64,000 bases of DNA, taken from the NCBI RefSeq assembly GCF_000023325.1, contig NC_012785.1:496001-560000 (forward strand), given 5' to 3'. This document shows, piece after piece, positions 15,281 to 24,392 of this stretch (position 1 is its first letter; every line of letters starts with the position of its first letter). The translations under genes and the position numbers were made by a program. The stretch comes from Kosmotoga olearia TBF 19.5.1. Its GTDB lineage: Bacteria > Thermotogota > Thermotogae > Petrotogales > Kosmotogaceae. The notes beneath the pieces were generated by a model that worked only from the letters and a program-made list of their open reading frames with translations, did not search any database and was not told where the DNA came from.

Positions 15281-16123
15281 ATGGATAACGAATGGAGATT
15301 TATACAGACAGGTTTTCAAGATGGTGCCATGAACATGGCTATTGACGAAGCAATACTTATTTTTCACAGCAAGGGTTTGGTTCCGCCAACCCTTCGTTTT
15401 TATGGGTGGTCTCCACCGGCTTTTTCACTGGGTTATTTTCAGAAAGTGGAAAGAGTAGTAGATCTAGAAAAATGCCGTTTAGCCGGTGTGGACTGCGTTC
15501 GCCGGATTACAGGCGGAAGAGCTGTTTTCCATGACAAAGAGCTGACATATAGCGTTATTGCATCCCAGCGATTGCCACAGGTATCTGGCAGAGTCATCGA
15601 ATCCTATCTCAAACTCAGTAAAGGCCTCCTGGAAGGGTTAGCTTTGCTGGGCATCCCGGCAAAAATGGTTGAGAAACCGAGCAAGAAACGGCACACAACA
15701 GCGGCTTGCTTCGATGCGCCTTCCTGGTACGAACTCGTAGTAGATGGGAAAAAACTGGTGGGCAGCGCCCAAACCAGAAAGTTCGGTTGCGTTCTTCAAC
15801 ACGGTGCCATCCTTTTAGATCTCGATGTGGACAAGATGTTTGAGCTCATGGCTTTTTCAAACGAAGCACTTCGCAACCGGCAGAAAGAGATTTTTCAGAA
15901 AAAAGCCTGCACTATCAAAAGTGTCCTGGGCCGTGAAGTTACCTATGACGAGATTTCTCAAGTAATATTAACTGGGTTTAAGAAATCGCTGGGAGTAAAA
16001 CTCGTACCGAGTGAACTCACCGACAAAGAACTAAAATTAGCCTCTAAACTTCGAGAGGAAAAATACTCACGGCTTGATTGGTCTTCGCTAGACTCTATGA
16101 AAATCCCTGACCTCCAAATTTAA
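15281..16123 (+). CDS. lipM: Octanoyltransferase LipM / lipoate-protein ligase A family
   Basis: A 280-residue cytoplasmic acyltransferase. The family motif RRITGGRAVFH (about 74-84) and the lysine-containing DGKKLVGSAQTR (about 155-166) form the acyl site. ACFDAPSWYE places a Cys at residue 143, where LipM-type octanoyltransferases carry their catalytic cysteine; classical ATP-dependent LplA ligases lack it. LipM moves octanoate from acyl-carrier protein to GcvH or E2 domains, the substrate for sulfur insertion by the two preceding radical SAM proteins. It begins 20 bp after them with a GAGAGGGA site. A ligase using free lipoate is the less likely alternative. Confidence 0.8.
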   Translation: MDNEWRFIQTGFQDGAMNMAIDEAILIFHSKGLVPPTLRFYGWSPPAFSLGYFQKVERVVDLEKCRLAGVDCVRRITGGRAVFHDKELTYSVIASQRLPQVSGRVIESYLKLSKGLLEGLALLGIPAKMVEKPSKKRHTTAACFDAPSWYELVVDGKKLVGSAQTRKFGCVLQHGAILLDLDVDKMFELMAFSNEALRNRQKEIFQKKACTIKSVLGREVTYDEISQVILTGFKKSLGVKLVPSELTDKELKLASKLREEKYSRLDWSSLDSMKIPDLQI

Positions 16124-16256
16124 GTTTATAAACTATTCAAAAAATTTAGTAACCAGAAGAATATTCGCTATAATCTCCTATGTTTTGGATTATTGCGAAT
16201 ATCCTGCCAATATTCGTATTTTGGATTGTTGATAATTTTTGATATACATTAGGTTG

Positions 16257-16272
16257 TATATACAGGTATATA
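16257..16272. promoter_or_regulatory. Candidate operator of the mannan locus
   Basis: TATATAC-AG-GTATATA is a perfect inverted repeat 38 bp before the start of the mannosidase gene, inside an AT-rich stretch. GntR/LacI chimeric regulators such as AraR bind dyads of this size, and one such regulator ends this locus. The assignment is inference. Confidence 0.4.
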
Positions 16273-16309
16273 GAAATATAAATAAGTTGAATGAGTTGGG
16301 AGGTTAACC

Positions 16310-18913
16310 ATGGAAAAGAAAAAAATAAGAGTACACGTCTTGAGCCACACCCATTGGGACAGAGAATGGTATGCCGCCTTCGAAACTTTCAGAAAGAGGC
16401 TCTTAAATCTTATAGACTCACTCATTGAGAATCTTCCAGAAAATCCCCATTTCAAGCATTTCATGTTAGATGGGCAAACAATCGTTCTTGAAGACTACCT
16501 TGAGTTGCGTCATCAAAAAAAAGATGAGTTGGTGGAGTTCATTAGGGAAGGAAAAATATCCGTTGGACCCTGGTATATACTCCCGGATGAATTTCTAATA
16601 ACAGGCGAAGCCCTGATACGGAATTTTCTTATCGGAAAAAGTGTCCTCGACAAACTTGGAATTGGCGGAAATGTGATGAAAATAGGATACCTTCCTGACA
16701 TGTTCGGGCATAGCGCCTATACTCCCGTCATATTGAAAGGTTTAGGATTTGAAGGGGCGGTACTCTGGAGAGGTATTGGCGATAAGTCCAGAAAAACAGA
16801 GTTTTTGTGGAAAGCTCCAAATGGTGATGAAATCCTCGTGATCAATTTAATCAGATCCTATTCAAATGGGGCACACTTCGGAAGAGATATTGAACTCATG
16901 AAGAGCGTTTTCAAAAAGGAAATAGAAGAACTCTCAAAACACGCTACCACAGAAAACATATTGATAATGAACGGAACAGATCACGAATTCCCTCTCTTTA
17001 ATCTTCCTGAGAGGTTCCAGGAATGGTCTGAAGAATTTGGAGCCAAAATAATACACTCATCACTTCAGGAATACCTCAAAAGCGTTAAAAGTCAAAAGCC
17101 AGAGCTTAAAACAGTTGAAGGAGAACTAAAAGACCCGAAATACGAACCGGTGCTAAAGGATATAACCTCTACAAGGATATATCTGAAACTCATGAACTTC
17201 GAAGCGCAGTTACTTTACCAGAGGTACCTGGAACCTCTATCCACCCTTTTCTTTAACGAAGAAAACTCCCTGCCCAACGAAATAGAATATGGGTGGAGAC
17301 TTATCCTGAAATCACAACCTCACGACAGTATCTGTGGTTGTAGTATAGACAAAGTCCACAGGGATGTTGATCTCAGGCTTTCCAACGCTCTTGAAATTGG
17401 TCTTGAAACACTTGGCTCATATCTCAAGAAACTTTCTGACGAGGATACTTCTGAAAACGAAAAAAGCCTGATCGTTTACAATCCATACGAAAGAGAAAGA
17501 GTGACAGTCGTAAAAGGTATCGTTGCTCTCGATCCTTCCAAAAATTATGTGGTAGTAGATGAAGAAGGAAACATTTGTGAGACCTCTATCGAGCCCTTGA
17601 ACCCGCTTGAAACCGTGGACCTTTTACACCGCGTTGGTGACAACGACTATATCCAGGGAAGTTCCTTCATTACACAATACATCACTGCGATAAGCCCGAA
17701 CGTGGCCTTTGGAATCAAGCCTGTGAGAATCTCCTTCATGGCACAGCTTCCGGCAATTGGCTTCAAAAAGTTTACTATCAAGGAATCCGAAATAACCAGA
17801 TCAGTTGATGATGTATCAACAAACTTCGAGAATAAGTTCTACTACTTCAAATTGAATGAAGACGGCACATTCCAGGCTTTTGACAAGCAGAACAACACCC
17901 TCTACGAAAAAATGAACTTCTTTGAAGATGTTGCGGATGCTGGAGATGAATACAATTTCTCCCCAATTCCAGATGATAGAGCAATAGCTTCGCCCAAAAA
18001 CGTTCGGATGAAGGGAGTGAAAAACAGAGGATTTTCAAAAGAAATAGATCTTCTCGTTGAATACGAGATTCCTGAAGAACTGACAAACGATAGAAAAGCA
18101 CGCTCCGAAAGAACTGTCACAGTGCCCATAGAAGTCAAATACATCCTCTTCAGAGATGAACCGAGGATAGACGTGAAGCTTTCACTGCAAAACAACGCAA
18201 AAGATCATAAATTAATGGTTGGTTTCCACTTCCCGGAAAAACTGGATCAGGTTGTCAACGATGGTTATTTTGGGCTTGTAAAACATCCAACGAGTGTTGA
18301 ACCTGACGAAAGCGCAACTGAAGAAGTTACTTCAAGGTATGCTATGGAAAGTTTTGTTTCTCTTTTAGGTGAAAAAGGAAAACTGCTGATCACCTCCAGA
18401 GGCTTGCATGAATACGAAACACAGATAACAAACGAGGGACTCGATTTGAAGTTGACACTTCTCAGAGCCGTGGGATGGTTATCAAGAGAAGACCTGTTAA
18501 CAAGAAAAGGACACGCGGGCCCTGGAATCCCAACACCAGAAGCCCAGTGCATAGGCAGGTACAATTACAGATATTCACTAAGGTTCCTTGGTGACGGATC
18601 CTCTGAAGAAATGTTCGATGCCTCTCGAAGATTCCTTCTTGATCCGGTACTGATGGAAACATCAGAAGACACGAAGATACCGACGATATCGTTCTTCGAG
18701 TTAGAAGATGGTATTCATTTAAGTGCCCTTAAGATTTCTCAAAATAAAGATGCCGTGATAGCAAGATTTTTGAATGTTTCCAATGTTCCCAGAAAAATTT
18801 CTTTCAGGAAAGACGTTGAGATTGTAAATTTAGCGGAAGAACCCACGGGCAAAATTATCAGCGAATTCGTTTTGGAATCCGGTAAAGTGTTGACGGTTAA
18901 ATCTTCGAAGTAG
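16310..18913 (+). CDS. GH38 alpha-mannosidase
   Basis: An 867-residue cytoplasmic exo-alpha-mannosidase. The N-terminal HVLSHTHWDREWYAAF carries the zinc ligands typical of GH38 (His and the Asp of HWD). KIGYLPDMFGHSAYTP holds the catalytic-Asp region, and HDSICGCSIDKVHRDVD is another GH38 hallmark (zinc His, SICG). The C-terminal half is the beta-sandwich of the family. No signal peptide, so it cleaves manno-oligosaccharides after uptake. GGGAGG precedes the ATG at 16310. It heads a locus with a sugar ABC transporter and two secreted mannanases, which fits degradation of alpha-mannans or N-glycan-like chains. Confidence 0.92.
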   Translation: MEKKKIRVHVLSHTHWDREWYAAFETFRKRLLNLIDSLIENLPENPHFKHFMLDGQTIVLEDYLELRHQKKDELVEFIREGKISVGPWYILPDEFLITGEALIRNFLIGKSVLDKLGIGGNVMKIGYLPDMFGHSAYTPVILKGLGFEGAVLWRGIGDKSRKTEFLWKAPNGDEILVINLIRSYSNGAHFGRDIELMKSVFKKEIEELSKHATTENILIMNGTDHEFPLFNLPERFQEWSEEFGAKIIHSSLQEYLKSVKSQKPELKTVEGELKDPKYEPVLKDITSTRIYLKLMNFEAQLLYQRYLEPLSTLFFNEENSLPNEIEYGWRLILKSQPHDSICGCSIDKVHRDVDLRLSNALEIGLETLGSYLKKLSDEDTSENEKSLIVYNPYERERVTVVKGIVALDPSKNYVVVDEEGNICETSIEPLNPLETVDLLHRVGDNDYIQGSSFITQYITAISPNVAFGIKPVRISFMAQLPAIGFKKFTIKESEITRSVDDVSTNFENKFYYFKLNEDGTFQAFDKQNNTLYEKMNFFEDVADAGDEYNFSPIPDDRAIASPKNVRMKGVKNRGFSKEIDLLVEYEIPEELTNDRKARSERTVTVPIEVKYILFRDEPRIDVKLSLQNNAKDHKLMVGFHFPEKLDQVVNDGYFGLVKHPTSVEPDESATEEVTSRYAMESFVSLLGEKGKLLITSRGLHEYETQITNEGLDLKLTLLRAVGWLSREDLLTRKGHAGPGIPTPEAQCIGRYNYRYSLRFLGDGSSEEMFDASRRFLLDPVLMETSEDTKIPTISFFELEDGIHLSALKISQNKDAVIARFLNVSNVPRKISFRKDVEIVNLAEEPTGKIISEFVLESGKVLTVKSSK

Positions 18914-18969
18914 GGTGGGGGAGCAGAGCCCCTTAACTAGTAAGAATCTTTCAAAGGGAGGTTGGCATT

Positions 18970-20238
18970 ATGAGAAAGTTTCTGTTTGCGTTGACGGTAG
19001 TGCTGCTGAGCTCTATCGTCCTGGCAGGAACCGTGGAGGTTGTTTTCTGGCACAACATGTCGAACCCTGTCGACAAGAGAGCTATCGATGAAATTGTACA
19101 GAAATTTAACGAAACGCATCCAAACATCAAAGTGAAAGTAGTCCTTGTACCAGGAAGTGAAACAGAGGTCACCAAGCTCATGACGGCAGTAGCAGCGGGA
19201 ACTGGTCCCGATGTTTACTACCTTGATAGGTTTACCGTCGCTCAAAGAGCTCATCAGGGAGTTTTAGAACCTCTTGAGGATTATCTAGAAAGTATTGGGA
19301 TAGACACAACAGAGCTGAGGTCCCAATTCTTCAAGTTCTCCGTAGACGAAGCAAGCTACAATGGAAAGCTCTACGCTCTTCCATGGGATACTGATGTCAG
19401 AGTCCTGTACTACAACAAAAAACTTTTCAGGGAAGCCGGTCTCGACCCTGATAAACCACCGGTAACGATCGATGAACTTGACGAATACGCCGAAAAACTA
19501 ACTATAAAACAAGGCAACAGATATGTTCAGCTAGGATTCGTTCCATGGTTCGGTCAAGGATGGCATTATACCTGGGGTTGGGCCTTCGGTGGAAAGTTTT
19601 ATGATGAAAAAACCCAGAAGCTTACTTTCGCCAACGATCCCAAGATCATAGAGTCCTTCAAGTGGCAGAAAAAATACGCTGACAAGTATGGTATGAAAAA
19701 CCTTGGTGCCTTCTTCTCTATGTTCGGTGCAGAAATAAATCCATTCATAGGTGGAAAGCTTGCCATGGTTGTGGACGGTAATTGGTTCCTTGCACAGATT
19801 AGAAACTTTGCTCCGAAAGACTTTGAATACGGTGTGGCTCCAATACCGTATCCTCCCTATGGCGAACCCAACAGCACCTGGGCTGGTGGCTGGAGTCTTG
19901 TTATCCCCAAAGGAGCAAAACATCCAAAAGAAGCTGCCGAATTTATTCTGTACATGGCTACTGAAGGACAGACCATATACGCAGTTAAGTCCGGACATCT
20001 TCCGACTTACAAAGCCGCACTTCCAAAGTTAATTGAAAGCGATCCTGCACAAGAGGCATTCGCAGAAATCCTCCCGACAGCTCATTGTAGGCCTGTTATT
20101 CCCGTGGGAGCTCTCCTGTGGGACAAACTTACTGAAGCGAGAGAATACATACTCTGGGGAAAGAAACCTGTTGAACAGGCTCTCATGGATGCTCAGATTG
20201 AGGTCCAGGAAGCTCTTGACAAAGCTCTTGGAAAGTAA
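18970..20238 (+). CDS. Sugar ABC transporter substrate-binding protein
   Basis: A 422-residue exported binding protein of the carbohydrate-uptake CUT1 type. The signal peptide is MRKFLFALTVVLLSSIVLAG, with TVEVVFWHNMSNPVDK as mature start. Family features include GTGPDVYYLDRF and the late GAKHPKEAAEFILYMATEG. AAGGGAGG lies before the ATG. It sits between the GH38 gene and two permease genes, so the ligand is probably manno-oligosaccharides. A strong stem-loop right after the stop separates it from the permeases. This is typical where binding-protein mRNA must be more abundant. No ATPase gene is in the locus; a shared MsmK-like ATPase elsewhere is expected. Confidence 0.9.
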   Translation: MRKFLFALTVVLLSSIVLAGTVEVVFWHNMSNPVDKRAIDEIVQKFNETHPNIKVKVVLVPGSETEVTKLMTAVAAGTGPDVYYLDRFTVAQRAHQGVLEPLEDYLESIGIDTTELRSQFFKFSVDEASYNGKLYALPWDTDVRVLYYNKKLFREAGLDPDKPPVTIDELDEYAEKLTIKQGNRYVQLGFVPWFGQGWHYTWGWAFGGKFYDEKTQKLTFANDPKIIESFKWQKKYADKYGMKNLGAFFSMFGAEINPFIGGKLAMVVDGNWFLAQIRNFAPKDFEYGVAPIPYPPYGEPNSTWAGGWSLVIPKGAKHPKEAAEFILYMATEGQTIYAVKSGHLPTYKAALPKLIESDPAQEAFAEILPTAHCRPVIPVGALLWDKLTEAREYILWGKKPVEQALMDAQIEVQEALDKALGK

Positions 20239-20252
20239 TGTTTGAAAATAAA

Positions 20253-20284
20253 GTTGGCTCTCTCTACCGAGAGAGCCAACTTTT
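20253..20284 (+). terminator. Partial terminator / mRNA-stabilising hairpin after the binding-protein gene
   Basis: GTTGGCTCTCTC (20253-20264) pairs perfectly with GAGAGAGCCAAC (20269-20280) around a TACC loop and is followed by TTTT. It lies 14 bp after the stop. The permease genes continue downstream, so partial termination or 3'-end protection is likely. Confidence 0.8.
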
Positions 20285-20412
20285 CTACTTAATTGTAAAA
20301 CGAAGTTTGTGTTTACAGCCAAAAATATGTTTCACCGTCCATGTGACAGTATCATAATATGTTTTCTTACATAACAAACATACCAGCCAGCTCTTGTGTA
20401 AGGAAGGAGGTG

Positions 20413-20458
20413 CAGGCATTCTCCTTTCTTCATTAAATGAGGAAAGTCTGAATGCCGG
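20413..20458 (+). promoter_or_regulatory. Hairpin between ribosome site and start of the permease gene
   Basis: GGAAGGAGG (20402-20410) is an excellent ribosome site but lies about 50 bases from the nearest suitable ATG (20464). Between them GGCATTC (20415-20421) pairs with GAATGCC (20450-20456), CTTTC (20424-20428) with GAAAG (20442-20446), and TCAT (20430-20433) with ATGA (20437-20440). Folding would bring the site to about 11 bases from the ATG. Confidence 0.55.
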
Positions 20459-20463
20459 ACGCA

Positions 20464-21354
20464 ATGAAGATGACCAAAAAAACGAGGAAAAATCTGAAAA
20501 TAGGTCTCCTTTTCGCTTTACCCTGGTTAATAGGATTTGCTGTCTTTACAGTTTATCCTGTAGTTGCTTCTTTTTATTTTAGTTTTACCGAGTACCATGT
20601 GACAACACCCCCTCAATGGATTGGCTTAGAAAATTATCACAAGCTTTTCAACGATATACTCTTCACAAAATCTCTAACCAACACTCTTTACTATGTTGCA
20701 GGGCTTGTTCCATTGGGGCTTCTGGTTGGATTGATCCTGGCAGTTTTACTGGTTCAACCTCTAAAAGAGATCGTTATCTATAGAAGTATGATATATCTCC
20801 CGAGTATAGTTCCCGCTTTCGCCTTTGCAACTGTAGGGCTCTGGTTTTTCAACCCGTACCTCGGGTTTGTAAATTCTTTTCTATCCTTGTTCGGTATAGA
20901 AGGTCCAATGTGGCTTTCTGACGAAAAATGGGCAAAAATAACGATAATACTCCTCTCACAATGGGGAGCGGGAGGAACGGCGCTTATATACATGGCCGCT
21001 CTAAAAGACATACCCAAAGAACTCTATGAAGCCGCTGCACTTGATGGTGCAACGAGATGGCAAATGTTCAGAAAAATAACCCTTCCCCTTATCTCGCCAG
21101 CGACTCTTTTCTACCTAATCACAAGTTCATTGGCTGCATTCCAGATATTTGACCTACCGCAAATAATGACCGGTGGCGGTCCTGCAAATTCCACACTTTC
21201 ATATGTCATGTATCTTTACCGCCATGCTTTCACATACGTCAATATGGGCTACGCGTCAGCTATGGCCTGGTTCCTGTTTCTCTTAGCCCTTCTTGTGACT
21301 TTTATCATATTCAAGACGTCAAAACGCTGGGTGTTTTACTACGGTTCGAAATGA
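20464..21354 (+). CDS. Sugar ABC transporter permease (MalF-like)
   Basis: A membrane permease of about 296 residues with six hydrophobic segments, the first at KIGLLFALPWLIGFAVFTVY. The cytoplasmic EAA loop is EAAALDGATRWQMFRKITLP, which docks on the ATPase. I prefer the ATG at 20464 (MKMTKKTRKN) because the ATG at 20452 lies within the stem of the leader hairpin; 20470 is also possible. It pairs with the following MalG-like permease 18 bp downstream and with the binding protein upstream to import oligosaccharides, probably from mannan. Confidence 0.88.
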   Translation: MKMTKKTRKNLKIGLLFALPWLIGFAVFTVYPVVASFYFSFTEYHVTTPPQWIGLENYHKLFNDILFTKSLTNTLYYVAGLVPLGLLVGLILAVLLVQPLKEIVIYRSMIYLPSIVPAFAFATVGLWFFNPYLGFVNSFLSLFGIEGPMWLSDEKWAKITIILLSQWGAGGTALIYMAALKDIPKELYEAAALDGATRWQMFRKITLPLISPATLFYLITSSLAAFQIFDLPQIMTGGGPANSTLSYVMYLYRHAFTYVNMGYASAMAWFLFLLALLVTFIIFKTSKRWVFYYGSK

Positions 21355-21372
21355 TGATAGGGGGATGACAAT

Positions 21373-22215
21373 ATGAAGTTCGGAAAGAAGACGAAAGAAT
21401 TACTCAGGCTTAATATAATAAGAATTGGCTTACTGCTCGTGACGTTTGTTTATATGCTCCCATTTCTCTGGATGATCACAACGTCATTGAAAGCCGATCA
21501 GGATCTTTTCCTATTCCCACCAAAATGGATTCCAATCCCTCCAGTCTGGTCAAACTACAAAAAAGCTGTCGAATATTTCCCATTTTTCAGATACTTTATG
21601 AACAGCGTAATCATAACCGCTGGATCCGTTGTCGGAGCAATTCTTTCATGCCCATTGGTCGCATACAGCTTTTCAAAAATAAAATGGCCAGGTAGGGATT
21701 TCTTCTTTTATCTGATGCTCAGTACCATGATGCTGCCTTTCGCCGTTACGATGATCCCCACCTTCATCATATTCAAAAAGCTCCATCTCGTAAATACCCT
21801 GTGGCCATTGATCATTCCATCTTTTTTTGGAAGTCCTATGTACATTTTCCTGATAAGGCAATTCTTTAATACCATACCGGATGACTTCATAGATGCCGCT
21901 AGAGTGGATGGTGCCTCAGAATTCCAGATATATTGGAAACTAATGCTGCCCATATCAAAACCAATACTCTTCCTGGTGGGACTGTTCCAGTTTCTTGCTT
22001 CGTGGAACAATTACATCGGACCACTCATATACCTGACCGATGAAGAAAAATATCCCCTTGCTCTGGGACTTCCTCTATTTCTGAGCAGATATGGTACACA
22101 CTGGAACTGGATGATGGCAGCAGCAACACTCGGGTTGATTCCAACAATAATATTCTTCCTGATCGCCCAAAAATATCTTATTGAGGGCATAAAGCTGTCA
22201 GGAATTAAGGGATAA
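21373..22215 (+). CDS. Sugar ABC transporter permease (MalG-like)
   Basis: A 280-residue permease with six membrane segments. The N-terminal LLLVTFVYMLPFLWMITTSL and LKADQDLFLFPPKWIP are typical of MalG-type CUT1 permeases. The EAA loop reads DAARVDGASEFQIYWKLMLP. The C-terminus ends LIEGIKLSGIKG, the normal family ending. A GGGGGATGAC region precedes the ATG. Together with the preceding gene it forms the heterodimeric channel. It is followed after 13 bp by a secreted GH99 enzyme, so import and degradation genes are transcribed together. Confidence 0.9.
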   Translation: MKFGKKTKELLRLNIIRIGLLLVTFVYMLPFLWMITTSLKADQDLFLFPPKWIPIPPVWSNYKKAVEYFPFFRYFMNSVIITAGSVVGAILSCPLVAYSFSKIKWPGRDFFFYLMLSTMMLPFAVTMIPTFIIFKKLHLVNTLWPLIIPSFFGSPMYIFLIRQFFNTIPDDFIDAARVDGASEFQIYWKLMLPISKPILFLVGLFQFLASWNNYIGPLIYLTDEEKYPLALGLPLFLSRYGTHWNWMMAAATLGLIPTIIFFLIAQKYLIEGIKLSGIKG

Positions 22216-22228
22216 AAGGAGGAATATA

Positions 22229-24376
22229 ATGAGAAAATATATTCTCATTCTCGCTTTTTCCATCATTCTGCCCGTTTTTGTCCTCGGGATTGTGACAATA
22301 GAGATTAGAGGGTATACAACATCTGACTGGACACAAATAGAAATGAATTCACCTGTCATAGATGGAGAAGTTATTGAATACAAAGGAATCGGTAACTGTC
22401 AGATAATTCCCTGGGGAATAGCTATTCACAAACCCCAATTTGATGAATCAAAAGCTTCTTTCCACATAAAATTGACCTTCGAAGATTTCATCATAGAGCC
22501 TGAAGTTGTCATAAAAAAGGGAGATATAGGAGAAACCTACGTTGAGATATACGCTTCTCTCGAAAGTGAAACAGTAAAAATAGCCACCCTGAAGAATTCC
22601 GAAAACATAGCAGATGATCCGACCAACAGAAAAGAGTTCAAGATAACACTTAACAAGCTTGGCGAAAACACCAACAATGATAAGAAAACTGAATATGAGA
22701 GAAAAACACCCAGGCTTACGCTGGCATTTTACTACGCATGGTATGGAACTCCTGAAGGTCCTATGGGAAACGGACGATGGCTTCACTGGTATGGAGCGGG
22801 GATGTATTACCAAGGAACCAACCATCCCGAAATTGGCCTCTACGATTCATGGGATGAAGAGATTTTGAGAGCACATATGTCTGAAGCTGTCGAATCCGGC
22901 ATAGATGGTTTCGTTGTTTCCTGGTGGGGTCCCGGCTCCTATGAAACGGATACCATCAAGAAAATGCTAAACATCGCGAAGGAATTAAACAAAAAAGGAA
23001 AAAGATTTTATATAAGCCTTTATTATGAAGGTTACGAAAGATGGGCTACCAGGCAAGAAACTGTAGATGAGCTTTGTTTCGCTCTGGAAGAGTTCGCTAA
23101 AGACGAATATTTTCTCAAAGTGAACGGCAAACCGGTGATCTTCATATACTCAAGGGCTATAAACAGTCTTTCAAAAGAAGATTGGGAATATGTTGTATCA
23201 CAAGTCAGAGAAAAATGTGGTCCTGCACTTTTTATAGCCGACACTCTGGGTGCTAAATTCGCAAAACTCTTTGGCGGCCTGCACACTTACAACGTTTGCG
23301 GAACTTTTCGAAAACTTCCTCAGATGAAACTTGGTCTTAGATTCATGAATTTTCAGGCAAGGAAAAATGGGATAATCCACGTTATGAACATAATGCCAGG
23401 CTATGACGATACTCACGTAAGGGTTCCCGGATTTTCTGTTGATAGAGAAAACGGGAAACTCTATGAAGAATTATGGAAACTTGTTCTCAATCTTGACCCT
23501 GACATGGTAATAATAACAAGCTGGAATGAATGGCATGAAGGTTCAGAAATAGAGCCGAGCCTTGAATACGGACGAAAATATTTGGAAATAACAAAAAAAT
23601 GGTCGGAATTATGGAAAGAGAGAGATCAAACAAAGATAAATAAGGAAGCCTTAACAGGCTTTTTCAAAAAACAGTTCGTTCCGGAAATCAACCTCCTCAG
23701 AGCCAGTATGTACGTAAAACCGGACAACAAAAGGATATACATTGCCAGCGATAACCTGTTAGCAGCTTATGCTTTGAGACTTTTAAACGATCCTCTTGCA
23801 GATACGATAGAAAAAGAACTTGAAAAATACAATAACGGTTATGATGAAAAGCATGAAATCATCATTGGTGTTAAGATACCAGCCATCTTCTACAGAAGGT
23901 ACAACGAATATATAACCAGCGAATTCACCGAGAAATTTGGCTTAATTGACATACTTTATGAAAAACCAGATAAGTCAGTAATCATCAACAGCTGGAAAAA
24001 TTATGCTGATCTGGTTGTTTATAGAGCTTTGAACTTCCTTTTAGATGGGAACGTAAGAGAAGCTGAAAATTTGTTTAAAACACTGATGAAGATGTGCGAT
24101 GGATACGGATTTAAGGATAAAGCCTTCAAATCCTACTACGAAACATATAAAACTGGTTTGATGGTGCTCCTTGCGAAACGTTTGGAAAAAGCTGGTTCAA
24201 AAATTGCAGATGACTACCGTTATGAAATAGAAAAAGCCAAACTGATCCTCACAAAAACGCAGGCTCCCGAAGGCGGTTTTACCGTTGGATATGAAGCGAA
24301 GTCTGGAGAGATAATTCAGGCAGATGATACCAATACCGAAACAACCAGCATTGTGACAATCGCTCTTCTTGAATAA
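22229..24376 (+). CDS. Secreted GH99 endo-alpha-mannosidase/mannanase
   Basis: A 715-residue secreted protein with signal peptide MRKYILILAFSIILPVFVLG. After an N-terminal beta-rich region of about 140 residues comes a GH99 (GH71/99-like) barrel. It opens with LAFYYAWYGTPEGPMGNGRW, continues with GIDGFVVSWWGPG, and has the catalytic-region motif WNEWHEGSEIEPS at about 432-444 with its two Glu residues. GH99 enzymes cut inside alpha-mannan or glucosylated high-mannose chains. The last about 240 residues form a separate helical domain with a QAPEGGFTVGYE segment resembling alpha/alpha-barrel repeats; its role is unknown. AAAGGAGG precedes the start. Confidence 0.87.
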   Translation: MRKYILILAFSIILPVFVLGIVTIEIRGYTTSDWTQIEMNSPVIDGEVIEYKGIGNCQIIPWGIAIHKPQFDESKASFHIKLTFEDFIIEPEVVIKKGDIGETYVEIYASLESETVKIATLKNSENIADDPTNRKEFKITLNKLGENTNNDKKTEYERKTPRLTLAFYYAWYGTPEGPMGNGRWLHWYGAGMYYQGTNHPEIGLYDSWDEEILRAHMSEAVESGIDGFVVSWWGPGSYETDTIKKMLNIAKELNKKGKRFYISLYYEGYERWATRQETVDELCFALEEFAKDEYFLKVNGKPVIFIYSRAINSLSKEDWEYVVSQVREKCGPALFIADTLGAKFAKLFGGLHTYNVCGTFRKLPQMKLGLRFMNFQARKNGIIHVMNIMPGYDDTHVRVPGFSVDRENGKLYEELWKLVLNLDPDMVIITSWNEWHEGSEIEPSLEYGRKYLEITKKWSELWKERDQTKINKEALTGFFKKQFVPEINLLRASMYVKPDNKRIYIASDNLLAAYALRLLNDPLADTIEKELEKYNNGYDEKHEIIIGVKIPAIFYRRYNEYITSEFTEKFGLIDILYEKPDKSVIINSWKNYADLVVYRALNFLLDGNVREAENLFKTLMKMCDGYGFKDKAFKSYYETYKTGLMVLLAKRLEKAGSKIADDYRYEIEKAKLILTKTQAPEGGFTVGYEAKSGEIIQADDTNTETTSIVTIALLE

Positions 24377-24392
24377 GAGGTGAAGTGAAAAT

